Assembly: GCA_009829735.1 (NCBI GenBank)
Contig: CM020618.1
Coordinates: forward strand, 13,374,568 to 13,438,567
Reading direction: 5' to 3'
Source of the DNA: Pyropia yezoensis
Lineage: Eukaryota > Rhodophyta > Bangiophyceae > Bangiales > Bangiaceae
Length of the DNA: 64,000 nt
In this document: positions 10,573 through 21,088 of the stretch, one piece after another
Layout of the letters: each line of letters starts with the position of its first letter
How positions within the stretch are numbered: position 1 is the stretch's first letter
Position numbers and translations under genes: made by a program
Notes under the pieces: model-generated
Told to the model about the DNA's origin: nothing
Seen by the model: only the letters and a program-made list of their open reading frames with translations
Database searches by the model: none

Positions 10573-10764
10573 GTTGTGAAAAACTAGTGTCACCCCCCAA
10601 AGGAGGGTACCTTTTTTTAAAAAGAACCGCTCATCGCCTGGGGAAACGGACAAGACGCCCGACCTCGTGAGGAGCTACGGAGCCCGCTCATATGTTTTTC
10701 GGGAAAAAAGCACCCTCGCATCCTTCTCTCATACCCGAGTTGTGAAAAACTGGTGTCAGACGGA
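10573..10764 (-). repeat. Right terminal and subterminal inverted repeat
   Basis: The outer repeat at 10740-10764 is a perfect inverse of 7255-7279. The subterminal copy at 10573-10593 (ttgtgaaaaactagtgtcac) differs from the core at one base and lies about 150 bp further in than its left-hand counterpart. Confidence 0.88.
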
Positions 10765-10961
10765 TACAGTTGGTCGACCAGCGACTCCCCTTCCCCCCCC
10801 CGCCCCCTCTCCTTCCCAGCAGCCCCGCCGTTGGCTGGAGCCGGCACCCCCCTCCCAGCACCCCCCCCGCCCCCTCATCGCAGTTGAGGGCACGCGCGCC
10901 GTGCCATGAATCTCCGCCAGAAAGGAATTATCGTCAGAATTGATGATGTGTACTTAGTGTC

Positions 10962-11245
10962 AACCAATGGCAAGCTCGAAGGCTCTGTTTCCTGGTAAAT
11001 CTGGTCAGATTCTGTGCCATAGACGTCGATCAGAGGCAGGGAGATTTATCGGGCTGGCCGTAGCGGACACGTGCGTGCTATGTACGCCGCTCCTTTCCGC
11101 TTCCAGCCATACCCAGGTCACTCGCGACCTCCGACATGCATAAGAGATAAAGGCAGAAAGCAAGAAGGGAGGAACAAGCTGCTCCTACGATGCATTCGTG
11201 GGGGGTTGCAAGTGCCTGCATGGCCCAGATCAACCCAAAAAACAG
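10962..11245 (+). repeat. Dispersed repeat R1, copy 1
   Basis: This segment is clearly homologous, in the same orientation, to 25376-25775. Shared blocks include aatggcaagc, aatctggtcagatt, tagacgtcga, ggccgtagcggaca, ccagccatacccaggtcact and cctacgatg. This copy lacks about 125 bases present in the other between the block ending agcggaca and the block tacgccgctc. No protein family was recognised in it. Confidence 0.75.
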
Positions 11246-11486
11246 TTTTTTGAACTACAGGGTTTATGCAGGGCCGCGCAGGTAGAGTACTTCATGGAAG
11301 CTCGCCGGCTCGCAGGTGCGAGACCGCTGCCGCCGCCGGAAGCTGTTTCCCCCATCACTGCCGTCACTGTCGATGCAGAAGGGGGGGGGGGGCTGGAGTG
11401 GGGCAGCAGCCGACCGAGGCACACGAGGAGGCAAGCGGCGGGCGGGTCGGGGTCTTGCACCAAAGAATCTGGTCCTTCCCCCCACC

Positions 11487-11577
11487 GGACACCGCCACCG
11501 CAGCCGCCACTGTGACCGTCGCACTGGACACCGCCACCGCCGCCGCCACCGTGACCGTCGCACTGGACACCGCCACA
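11487..11577 (+). repeat. 39-bp tandem repeat
   Basis: There are two full units and a partial third with a period of 39 bp, each starting ggacaccgccaccg and containing tgtgaccgtcgcact or a one-base variant. Confidence 0.8.
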
Positions 11578-12889
11578 CACTGTCGGTGGGCAGCGCTACC
11601 CGCGGCGTCGGCCGCGCGCGGCGAGCGGCAGTGGAGGTCTCAGTCACACCGTGTGTGTGTTCCACCTTGCGGCGGAGAAGAGAGGGGCGAATGGGGGGGT
11701 GGCGGTCCTTGCAAGCTGTTGTGCGTGTGCCGTGAATTGCGACGCTCGTCGGTGTCTGGAGTTGTGGCTGACACATGACTATGGCTAAATTCAGTGGAGG
11801 ACCGAGACTGATTCGTCCTGGAGACTGCTGCACCCACCACTGGACTGCTTCCGTTTACGTACATGTAGCAGTGCATACATTTGATTGGTACGATGTCTAC
11901 GTGCAGTACAGTGGACCTGGCGACAAGTAAGTGACGCGCCTCCGACACAGCTGAAAGCGCTGCATACAGAGGGTTCAGTGTTGGGGCCGGCGCCACCTCT
12001 GTCGGTAAGTCTGGTGTTTGCCGCCCATTGGGCCCGCGCTTTCAGCTGAGCCACGCGCGTGCCTTTGCACCCCCTGCGCCACCCAACAACGCGACGCCCT
12101 CTTTTCTTGTGTTTGGCAAGGCGTGGTGGTGAACGTGCACACCGCTCCAACGGGCCTGAGACAGCCCTCTACTGTCAAGGACAGCGGTGATACACTGCAC
12201 CGTGAGGGGGTGGGCGACTTCCTGAAGAGCCACCACCGACCCTCGGTGGTAGTCTCGGAAAACGGCTGGGGCGCGGCTGGCGCTTTGGCGCGAACGACCG
12301 CCCCTCCACAACAACGATCAAGTCGGCAGAGCATTGATCACAGGGGGGTCGCTGGGGAGGTGGCCCTCCTGGTGTGGTGGGAGGGGGACGCGGAACGGGG
12401 CGCGCGGGGAACACCGTGTTTTCTGCGACGCGCCGGGAGGGCCTGGCGCTGCGGCACCCCCCCCCCCCCTCGACCAGCCCCTTTTCCCATCGGTCCGCGT
12501 CATCGTGCACCCTGGTGCACAGTAGATACCTTCGCGGCGGCCGAGGTGGCCCGCGCCCAGCCGTGCAGCTGGCGCGGGCACCCCCCGGCGCGCGCGCTAC
12601 CCGCCTCGTTGAATTGCCCCGCCATCCTCCTCGTTTGGTATTCTTCCCCCCTCCTCGCCCTCGTTGCGCGCGGCCGCGGCCTCACCCCCGCCTCGTGCAG
12701 CTCCCCGACCCCTGTACCGCTTCGCCCGACTGTTTTGCTCCTTTCACCTCCCCCCTGCCCTCCCTCTTTCCGTCTTGCTTTCATCTCCTAGGCGCGGACG
12801 CAACTGTCAGCGCCGCCGCCGAGCGGTGGCCACCCCCCCCCTCCCCCCCCTCCCCCCCCGGGTGGGCCACCGCCACATTCCCCACTGCC

Positions 12890-15047
12890 ATGGGCATTGT
12901 CGATGCGGGCGACGGCCGCCGCCGCTCCCTCGCGGGTGCCCTCCGTGCGCGGCGCCGCAAGCGGCGGCCCCGACGGGCGGCCAAGGGCCGCGACAGCGGC
13001 GGCAGCGGGGGCGGCAGCGACAGCGGCGGCGGTGGTGGTGGCGGCGGCGGTGGTGGCGGCAGTGATGGCGGCGGTGGTCAGGATGCTGCTGACGCCGTCG
13101 ACACGTCGCCAGGTGGCGGGCAGGGCGCGCCGCCCGCTCGGGAGCGGTCGGTGGGGGCGACGGGCGCTGACGGCGGTGGGAAGGTCGCTGCTGACGCCGT
13201 GGACTTGTCACCAGGTGGCGGGAAGGGCGTACCGCCCACGCGGGTGCGGTCGGTGGGGGCGGCGGGGGTAGCGGCAGAGGCGCCCCCGCCCCTCACACCC
13301 GTCGCCCTCCCGCCGCCCACCCCCCGTGCGGGGCCAGTGGCACCGGCAGCGTCTGCGAGTGCACCCGCTCCCGTCACACCGGTGCCGCCGCCCCGCGGGA
13401 TGGGATGGCGCGCCAACGGGGGGATGCCGTCGCCCATTGGGACGGGGACGCCCCCTGGCGGGGTGGGCGTCCCTGCAGACCGGTACCTGTCGAGCTCCTC
13501 GTCGTCGCCAGCGTCGGCATCGGCGGCAGCGGCAGCGGGGGGGGGGGGTTATCGCGGCGGCAGCGGTGGCAGCAGCAGCGGTGCGGGGAGCGGGAGGAGG
13601 AGGGACAGGGGGTGGGGGGCGGCGGCTGCCGAGGAGGCGGTGCGCCTCGCGACCGTGGCGGTGGCGGCCGACGAGGCGGCGGTGAAGACGGCGAGCCAGT
13701 CGACCGCGGCGGGGCACGCGCGGGAAGCGTACAAATGTACGGACAGCCGCATGCTGAGGGGGGTGGCAGGTGTGGGGGAGGGCAGCGGCAGACGTGGGCC
13801 AAGATTGGGATGCGGCCTTTGAAGAGCCATAGGAGCTGATGCATATGCTAACTCGTGACTGTGCCCTTTAGTCGCGCCACCTCCTCGCCGCTTGGCCTGT
13901 CACTTTCTTTGGTGAATGCTTTCGATACACCTTCACCCCTTCGTCTCCCTCCGACGCAGTCTACGTCCTGGCCGTCGACGCCCTCCTCCGAGCACGACGG
14001 ATGGAGCGGGTGCGCACCCAGCGGTCGGCACTCAAGCGCAAGGCGCGCGAGTACCTCGACCGCGCCGAAACCATCCACGAGTGGATCATCGCCGCGCGCG
14101 CGCCGTGTGCGTGCGGGCAGGACCACTCTGCAGCGGGCGGCGGCGGCGGCGGCGACAACATCGGCAGTGGTCGTTCTGGCGGTGGCGACCGCTCCGGTTC
14201 GCCTCCGCGCACGCGCGCATTTCCGTCGCCGTCCCCCGCCGTGGCGTTCGATGCGACCGCCGGGCCGCCAGTGCCGACGGCGGATTTTCCGCGCCGACCG
14301 TCGCCACAACGGACCGGAGCGGCAACGTCAGCGGCGGCCGCCGCCCCCTCCCCCCCCCCCGATGTGCACTGGGCGGCGGCCGAGCCGGCCGCCCCGGCGC
14401 CACCCGCCGACTCCGCTCCACCAGCCGACTCGTCCCGCAGCAGCCCCGACGGAGGCGGGGGGGGCGGGGACCCCCAGACGGACGCCAGTCCCACCGCCGG
14501 CGCTGTAGCCCCTTCTGGCAGTGGCAGTGAAGGCGGCAGCGGCGGCGGCGGCGGCGGCAGTGGCGGCGGCGGCGGCGGCGGTGGCGGAGACGGGGCCGCC
14601 AGCCCCGCAGCCGCGGCGGGCGAACCGGCGAGCGCCGCCGTGTCGCGGGGAGAGCCGCCGTCGCCGCCGTCGCCGCCGTCGCCACCCGCCGCGGCGGTGG
14701 CGCCGTCCTTGCCGTGGATTTGTCCTGGCCACCCAATCGGGGCGGCAGGCGGCGATGGGAATGGGGATGGGGAGGGCGACGGCGACGGCAGTGGCGGTGC
14801 TGCCGCCAACGCATGCACCGCCTTGGTCACCCCCACCCTACCTGCAGCGGAGGTGCGGGTGGTGTGCGGCGGTGGCCAACACCACCGCACGTGCTGTTGC
14901 AGGGTTGCAGCGAGCGCCCTGTGTGGTGCGCGCGCCGTGACCGGGGCGGGCGGCACCTACCATTACCGCAACGTGACTCACTGTACGGACCCCCGGGGGG
15001 GGACCCACCACTACAGCTACACTGAGCTGGTCGTGCGGCCGCGGTAG
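12890..15047 (+). CDS. MIT-domain protein, two exons
   Basis: Exon 1 is 12890-13736 and exon 2 is 13960-15047; joined, they give 644 residues. The intron donor is GTACGG and the acceptor gacgCAG, phase 1. The join is supported because it completes a MIT three-helix domain (about residues 250-325). Exon 1 supplies EEAVRLATVAVAADEA and AGHAREAYK, and exon 2 supplies YVLAVDALL and then RVRTQRSALKRKAREYLDRAE, a typical MIT third helix. MIT domains bind ESCRT-III tails in endosomal sorting, cytokinesis and autophagy (known for the family). No AAA, calpain or kinase domain is attached. The rest is Gly/Ser-, Pro- and Ala-rich, with two similar DAVD-(T/L)SPGGG blocks in exon 1. The C-terminus has several Cys/His (CCCRV, HHYSYTE) of unknown role, and a further small intron there is possible. 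Confidence 0.72.
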
Positions 15048-15466
15048 GGCGAGATTACTGACAAAGAAGAGGCGAGAGGAGGGGGGTGGATACAAAATGG
15101 GGGGCAGGAAAGGGGGAAGGTTGGGGGGTGGGGCGGTGGGAGGGGAAAGGTCGAGGAGAGGGGAGGGATTGCTTCTCTGTGGGGAGAATTACCATGCACC
15201 GGCCGCTGGCCATTAACCCACCAGTGGGGTCTCGCCCCGTCCCAGCGCCCCGCCCGTCAGTGGACACTAGGCACCGTCTGTAAAGAGAACCAGAAACACT
15301 ATCGAGAAAAAAAAGAGAGAGATACAGAGAAACGGGCCAGCTCCCGTGGACAGCAGACGCCCAACCGGCCCGCGCGCCACCACGGCCCAAACCCAGCATC
15401 CCGCCACTCCCCAGCCCCCCCCCGCCCCCTCCCCTCCCACCCCAACCCCCCCCCCAGGCAATCCAC
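15048..15466. other. Convergent spacer
   Basis: This spacer lies between the 3' ends of the MIT gene and the Sds3-like gene. The left half is purine-rich (gaggagg and gggg runs) and 15300-15330 is A-rich. No gene or clear element is seen. Confidence 0.5.
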
Positions 15467-17235
15467 TCAAGGTGGAGGCGGCACCTTGCGTTTCCTCGCC
15501 CGCTTGTCCGGCGGCCCCTCCCGCGACGCCGCCGCCCCCTCCCGCCCGTCCGCCGCCGCCGTCGTGGCGCGCGTGCCGCCGCCGCTGCCGCCGCTGCCGC
15601 CGCTGCCGCCGCTGCCGCCAGCCGGCCGTGCCGCCGGCGGGCCACCCCCACCCCCCGCGGCGCCCCCCGCCGGCCGATCCGCAGCGGCGGCGGCCGACGC
15701 GCCATCCGCAGCGGCCGCGGTGCCGGTGCCGCTGCCAGTGCCGGTGCCGCTACCAGTGGCAGCGGCGGTCAGGGTGGCGGTCGGGGGGGCGGCCTTGTCG
15801 TCGCCGCCACCCCCTACCCGCCCGGCGCCGCCGGCGGTGGCCGCCTCCTCCTCGCCAAGGCCAATCATGTCCAGGTCACTGCGCACCTCCCGGTCGTCGA
15901 GGCCGATGCGCATGCGCGACGCCGGTGGCGCGCCGCCGCCACTGCCACCGCCGCCATCCCCGCCGCCGCCGCCGCCGCCACCGCCGCCACCACCCCCCGA
16001 CGCGGCGGCGGTGACTGCCGCCGCCGAGGCACCGGTGCGGCCCGCCCGCCGCGCGGCGCGGCGGTCCCCCCCACCCCCCCCGCCGCCCTTGTCCCGACCC
16101 GCTGGCGCCTCGTCGGCCGCCGCGGCCGCCGCGGCCGCCCGCACGGCAGCGGCGGCGGTGGCGGCAGCCGGCGGGGACGTGCCCCCCCCCGGGCGGCCAC
16201 CCTTGCCAGCGCGACCACCGTCTGCGGCGGCGCCACCACCCCCACCATTGCCGCCGCCGCCACTACCACCCCCCCCACCACCCCCACCCCCTCCGGTGGT
16301 GCGTCCCGTGCCGGCGCCACCTCCCACCCCCCCTCGGTCACGCCCCCCCCCCACCGCATCGGGTTCCCCCCAGCCCCCCCCCCCACCCGACCACCGCCCC
16401 CGGTCCCCCGCAGCCGCCCGGTCGCCCCGGTCGGGGCGGTCCGGGCGGTCCGCACCCGCCCCCCCCCCCCCCCCCCCCCCAGGCCGGGGATGCCACTGAG
16501 GAGCCCCCCAATGGCGGGCTCTGCCGACGCCCCCCCCGGCCGCCCCCGCAGGCTCATCTCGTGCCGACGCTGCCACAGCCCGTTGGGGTCGTCGCGCACA
16601 ATCTTGTAGCGCAGCTCCTCCACCCGCCGCGTCTTGTCCGCATTGTCTTGCAGCGCACGGAGCACGACCAGCCGCAGGGAGTCGTCAAACGCATCGTCGG
16701 CGGTGGCGAGTGCCCGGAGGTACGCCGCTTCTGCGCCGGCGCACGTGTGCAGGCGCCGCTTTTCCGCCTTGTACACCCGCGCGTGGCGCTGGCGCTCCAG
16801 CCGCAAGCAGCCGTCGCGGTACTCTTCGAGGGAGCCCGCGACCATGGCGCGGGCGGGGAGGACGGCCATGGCCGCGCCGGCAGGGTGGCCGTTGGGTGTG
16901 GAGGCCAGGGGGGGGGGGGCGCTGGACATTGGCGGGGGCGCCGGTGTCCCGCCGCCGGTGCCACCACCACCACCACCACCGCCGCCACCGCCACCGCCCC
17001 CGCCCCCGCCCCCGCCGCCGCCACCGCCGCTGCCACGACCGCTGCCACCGCCGCCGCCACCGCCGCCACCGTCAACGCCTCCGCCACCGGCACCACCGTT
17101 TCCGCCACCAGCACCACCGATACCACCTGCTCCGCCACCAGCACCACCGGCACCGCCCCTCTTGGTGGCCGGCGGTGGGTCCTTGGCCCCGACCACCAGC
17201 CCGCCGCCCGCCTCAGCGGCGTCGTCTGCAGGCAT
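15467..17235 (-). CDS. Sds3-like subunit of the Sin3 histone deacetylase complex
   Basis: The conserved core (about residues 135-225) reads GSLEEYRDGCLRLERQRHAR, a spaced Ala/Leu helix, then LRALQDNADKTRRVEELRY. This matches the Sds3/BRMS1 coiled-coil region (compare GTLQEYQKRM in animal Sds3), which scaffolds Sin3-HDAC repression. The chosen ATG (MPADDAAEAGGG) is one of several; an upstream in-frame ATG exists at 17331. The frame carrying this core stops making sense at a 22-base C tract (16459-16480). The adjoining frame continues with Ala/Gly sequence, a conserved-looking MRIGLDDREVRSDLDMIGLG block and a terminal basic RKRKV. The two parts fit if one base is missing from the tract (589 residues). 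An intron is possible, but no GTACGT donor is visible on this strand. Most of the protein outside the two conserved blocks is Gly/Ala-rich. Confidence 0.65.
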
Positions 17236-18632
17236 GCCAGCCGCCCCGGCCGGTGCCCGACAAAGGGCAACCCGACACCGTCTGGCGGTGGCGTGTCGGT
17301 TGCCTGAGGTCAGGGTAGACGGTAGCGACAAGCAACTGGAGACGCAGGTGGGAGCGGGGTAGACCGTGCCACGAAGCGATTAGTGGCAGGGTGTGGGGGC
17401 TGGCGTCGGCAAAACGCGGGTGGGAGAACGCGCCGCGTCTTGCAACTCTGGCAGTGGTCGACTGGCCGCGTTGCCGTTGCGCGGTCCAGGCCAAGGACAA
17501 TTGGCCATTCACCCATCGCGGCACCGACTTCTCGTTCAGAGCATGTCTATCGGTGGAACCCAAAACCCATACTATTATGGGTTATAGCTCAGATCATGTC
17601 TATCGGTGCACCTATAACCCATAAAAAATAGCTCTGAGCTATCTGCGGGGCCAAATCCGGGCTCGGATAGCGCAGAGGATAGCTCAGAGCTATCCTCTGA
17701 GCTACTATAGCCAAGCCAATCAGATGGTTCCATCCCAGGAATGAGCGGCGGTGGCACAATTTCTGTTCAGAAGTAAAGAAGAAGTGGCACAAATATGGTC
17801 AGAGTGACACTCGCAACTGCAAAGCCCGCCTGTCCCTCCGTCCAACCCATGGCACTACCCGCCGTCTTCGTTGGAGCTGCGACTCTCGAGTGGCCGCCCC
17901 CCCTTCGCATGTCAGCGAGGACCATGGCATCGTCGGCGGACAGCCCGAGTTCCCCCGCCGTGACAGATCCCATTCCTGTGCCTGCCTCTAAAGCATACTT
18001 CGATAACAGCCTCCTCCTCGTCATCGTCGCTCAACAGGTGCGTAAATAGGTCGTCCATTGGAAAAAAAACGGGGGGGGGGCGGGGGTAGGGAAGGTCGGA
18101 GGGTGAGACGGGTCACGCAATGACAGGCAGGCAGGGATGTCGGCAGCGATTCACGAGCGTGTGCGTTGTCTCGCCACTCTTCAAACCCTTCAGACTTAGC
18201 AAATTAAATAGAATTCCACATCAAGTGGCTCTCATTTCGACATGCAAGTCTGCTGAAGACGCCAGGATGGCTCAGGACCGATAGACATGCTCGGAGCTAT
18301 CGCTATAAAAAGTAGCTGAATGGGTATGGGTTTTAGCTCCACCGATAGACATGCTCTCAGCGTAGAAAAAATAGACCTTTCGAACAACCAGAAAACTGTT
18401 GTAATTTATTTATGTAAATACATGGTCAGGCGATCTTGGTGAAAGCTCCGAGAGGCTGACCACTAGGCAATGGCGTTGCTGACGCAAGAACCTGCCCTCC
18501 CGCGTGTGACCCTCCGCTCTTCAGACATCTGCGGTGCGCTGGCCACCTCCGGGGCCATCCCCCCCACCGTCCCCCCCGCCATTCCTTCCCCTCCCCAAAC
18601 AGGAGGCTCCCGGGGTGGGTCGTGACGGAAGC
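17236..18632. other. Spacer containing a small transposon-like element
   Basis: This spacer lies between two divergent genes, upstream of both. Most of it is the inverted-repeat element at 17538-18357. The flanks contain no recognised gene. Positions 18380-18420 are AT-rich. Confidence 0.5.
17538..18357. mobile_element. Non-autonomous DNA element with doubled inverted repeats
   Basis: Perfect 20-bp outer inverted repeats (AGAGCATGTCTATCGGTGGA at 17538-17557; inverse at 18338-18357) extend inward with a few mismatches around aaaacccata. A second pair of the same core lies inside (17593-17610 and 18277-18294). Further self-complementary blocks built on tagctctgagctatc and gatagctcagag fall at 17628-17705. 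The interior has an ATG on the minus strand at 18058 followed by an acidic start (MDDLFTHLLSDDDEEE) of only 48 codons. Such starts occur in some transposases, but this is too short to classify. No clear target duplication was found, so the superfamily is open. Confidence 0.65.
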
Positions 18633-20578
18633 ATGGCGCCTTCCGCGGTGCGGCAACGACGGCGGCCGAGGCGGTGGCCGACCGCTGTGGCCGCGGCGGC
18701 GGTCGCGGTGGCCGTTGCGGTGGGCGTAACGGCGGCGCGCGCGGCGACCATGCCAGGCGCTCCCGTCGCGTCGCGCCCGTCTAGCCCACACGTCGCCCGC
18801 GCCACCGTGGAGCACGCCAGCGGTGCCGTCACTGACGCCGTGGATGATGACGGCAAGGGCGACCAAGAGGAAGCGGACAGCGGCGGCGGCGGCGCTGCAC
18901 CTGCCGACGACGCGGCCCCGGCAGCAGACGACCCGGACGGGCTAGCGGCAACGCCGCAGACCCCCCCGCCCCCCTGGGTTGTCTCCCCCGAAGTTGCCAC
19001 CGCCCGCAAGCAACTCGACGTCTTCAGCCCCGCCCCCGGCGGGGGCCTCTTCACCAGCGGCGCGCCAACGCCCATTGTGACGGCCGGCGTGACGGACGCG
19101 GCGTTTGACGCGGACCAGCCAACGGTGGTGGACGACGTCTACACGGACCGGCGGACGATCCACTTTAGCTACGCCAACGCCTCTGCCTACACCTTCCCCC
19201 CGCCGAAGCTGACGATCACCCCTGCCGACGACGGCGGCGCGGGCCGCCTCCTCGCGACGGTGGAAGACTATGTCAACGAGCCGTCCACGCGGTCGGGGGA
19301 GATGACGCTCGTGTACCGATGCGCGGCGGCGCCGCCCGCCACGTCGGGTGTGGTGGGGTGGCCGCCCAACGCGTCGTCGACGGTGGTGGTCACGTGGGCG
19401 GTGCGGCGGGACTGGTCGGTCTCTTGGGCGGTGGGCAAGGTGTGTGGCGGCGGCGACGGCCGCCGTCACCCGCACCTGTCGTGGGGGGTGGTGACGGCCA
19501 CCGCCGGCGACGCGCCGTTTGTGGCGGTGTCCGACGCGCGGCGCGCCGAGGTTGCCGCCGCCACCGGCGCCACCCTCCCCGACGGGGACGCGACGACCTA
19601 CGGGGCGAGCGTGCACGACTCGTCGACGGGGCTGTACCTGGAGCTGGCCGCCCCCGCCGTGTCGCAGGCGTTTGCCATGCCCGCCGCCGTGTCGTCGGAC
19701 GACACCAAGGTGACGGCCAGCATCCGGGGGGCGCCCTTTGGGGGTGTCCTCGCCACCTCGCGTGGCCGCGTCCTCCTTCACGTCCTCTACTCGTGCGCGG
19801 GGCCCGGCGGCGCCACCCTGACCGTCACCATTGGGGTGCCCCCCTGGGCGCCGCTCATTGGCTCCATTGCCAAGGACTGTGGCGGGGGCATCCCCGCGGG
19901 GGTGGGCGTGTCCACGTCGTCGCTGGTGCCGGCGCTGCCCGCCGGCACCCCCGTTGTGGCGGCGGGCATCCCGCGGACGCTGTTTGCGTCGGTGTTTGCG
20001 CCGCCCGCGGGCGTCCACGGCGCGGGCCCGCCGCCGTCGGCCGCCGCCGCCGCGGCAGCGACCGTCCCCGCGACCGTCCGGTCCGTCTCGTTTGTGGTGA
20101 CCAACGACGCGGCTTACGCGCACGCGGCGCACGTGGCGCGGGTGACCCTCGGGGTCAACCCCCCGGGCCTGGCCGTCGCGTCCATCCGGTATACCGCCCT
20201 TGGCCGCCGCGGGGCGCTCAACCCGGCGGGGGAGGTCCTCCCCCCCGGCACGTCCAAGACGCTCACCGTCGACGTGGTGTGCCTGGGGACGGGGACGGCC
20301 ACCCTCGAGGTGGGCCTCGTCATGGCGGGGGAGGCCAACGTGGAGTGGGCGGTGCGCAAGGCGTGCACCGCGCCGGGTGCCCGCCGTGGGGGGGGGGGGG
20401 GGTGCTCACCGCGGGGGGGGCCCTGCAGGCGCTCCTCGTCCTGGCCGTCCTTGCCGCGGGGGGGTGGGTGGCCCGCCGCCGGTGGCGGGGGGGGGGGGCT
20501 GCCACCGGCTCCATGGCAGCCGCGTGGGAGGGGGGGGGGGGGCAGGACGGTGCCGCGCTGCTGCGGCCACGGGATTGA
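18633..20578 (+). CDS. Type I membrane protein with three Cys-paired repeats
   Basis: The ATG at 18633 is followed by a basic stretch (RQRRRPRRWP) and a long Ala/Val hydrophobic segment, a clear signal peptide or anchor. An acidic Ala/Gly spacer comes next. About 460 residues form three repeats of beta-rich character. Each ends with a Cys pair and a similar tail: YRC with VSWAVGKVC, YSC with IGSIAKDC, and VVCLG with VEWAVRKAC. At a 15-base G tract (20388-20402) the frame changes. The adjoining frame carries a hydrophobic helix (LQALLVLAVLAAGGWV) followed by ARRRW, a convincing transmembrane stop-transfer, and ends at 20578. One missing base in the tract would give a 648-residue cell-surface protein. 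I do not recognise the repeat family. N-glycosylation-type Asn sites (NAS, NASS) occur in repeat 1. Confidence 0.6.
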
Positions 20579-21088
20579 GCGGGGCGGCGGTGGGTTCCGG
20601 TGGTTGGGGGTGCCACCTACTGGGCAGGGATGGGCTGCGTCGACGCGCCGCGGATGGGTGGGAGGGTGGGGGGGGGGGAGAGGGTAGGCGCGGTGGGCGG
20701 GGGCGCCAGCCAGACCACGTGGACAGGGGGTAAGGCCCGCGGTCGAGGCGTGTCGAGGCGCCCCGGCAGACCTCTGCCCACGAGGTCAAGGGCGGGGGGG
20801 CGCGGAGCGCCGGGCGCGCCCCCAAACTTTTTTATTCCTTTCTTTTCTTCCCTCTTGTTTGTTGCCGCCCAGCGGCCACAGTGCGCCCGCGGCGCGGCCG
20901 CGGGGAGGCCCACCCCCCACCGCCGCCGGCCGCCCGACCACCCCGGTGACCTCCCGGGGGTGGCCCCCGTCCCGCCGCTGCCCCGCTCACGCCACCGCCA
21001 CCGCCGCCGCCGCCACCACCGTCGCCGTCTCGCCCCTCACCCCCCCCAACATGGCCATGGGCCAGTAAAAAGATTTATAGCTACCCGC
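20579..21088. other. Convergent spacer
   Basis: Left half is G-rich with several homopolymer runs; 20826-20865 is T-rich (a possible 3'-end signal for the membrane-protein gene). The remainder is GC-rich. No gene is seen. Confidence 0.5.

Larger units (their letters stand above)
7255..10764 (+). mobile_element. Pogo-type (Tc1/mariner superfamily) DNA transposon
   Basis: The element is 3510 bp. It is bounded by perfect 25-bp terminal inverted repeats (7255-7279 and 10740-10764, beginning TCCGTCTGACACC) and flanked on each side by TA (7253-7254 and 10765-10766), the target duplication of Tc1/mariner elements. A second, slightly diverged copy of the repeat core lies just inside each end (7280-7300 and 10573-10593). 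One long transposase frame (8189-9964) is open. About 0.9 kb of leader and 0.8 kb of trailer surround it. Matching ends and an open frame suggest recent arrival. Whether it is mobile today cannot be told from one copy. Confidence 0.9.
10767..12889. other. Repeat-bearing spacer upstream of the MIT gene
   Basis: No convincing gene is seen. Contents, left to right: a C-rich flank (10780-10900), a dispersed repeat copy (10962-11245), a short tandem repeat (11487-11577), mixed sequence, and a pyrimidine-rich stretch (12600-12889) leading to the next ATG. A tctcctag at about 12785-12792 could be a splice acceptor for an untranslated 5' exon. Confidence 0.45.
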
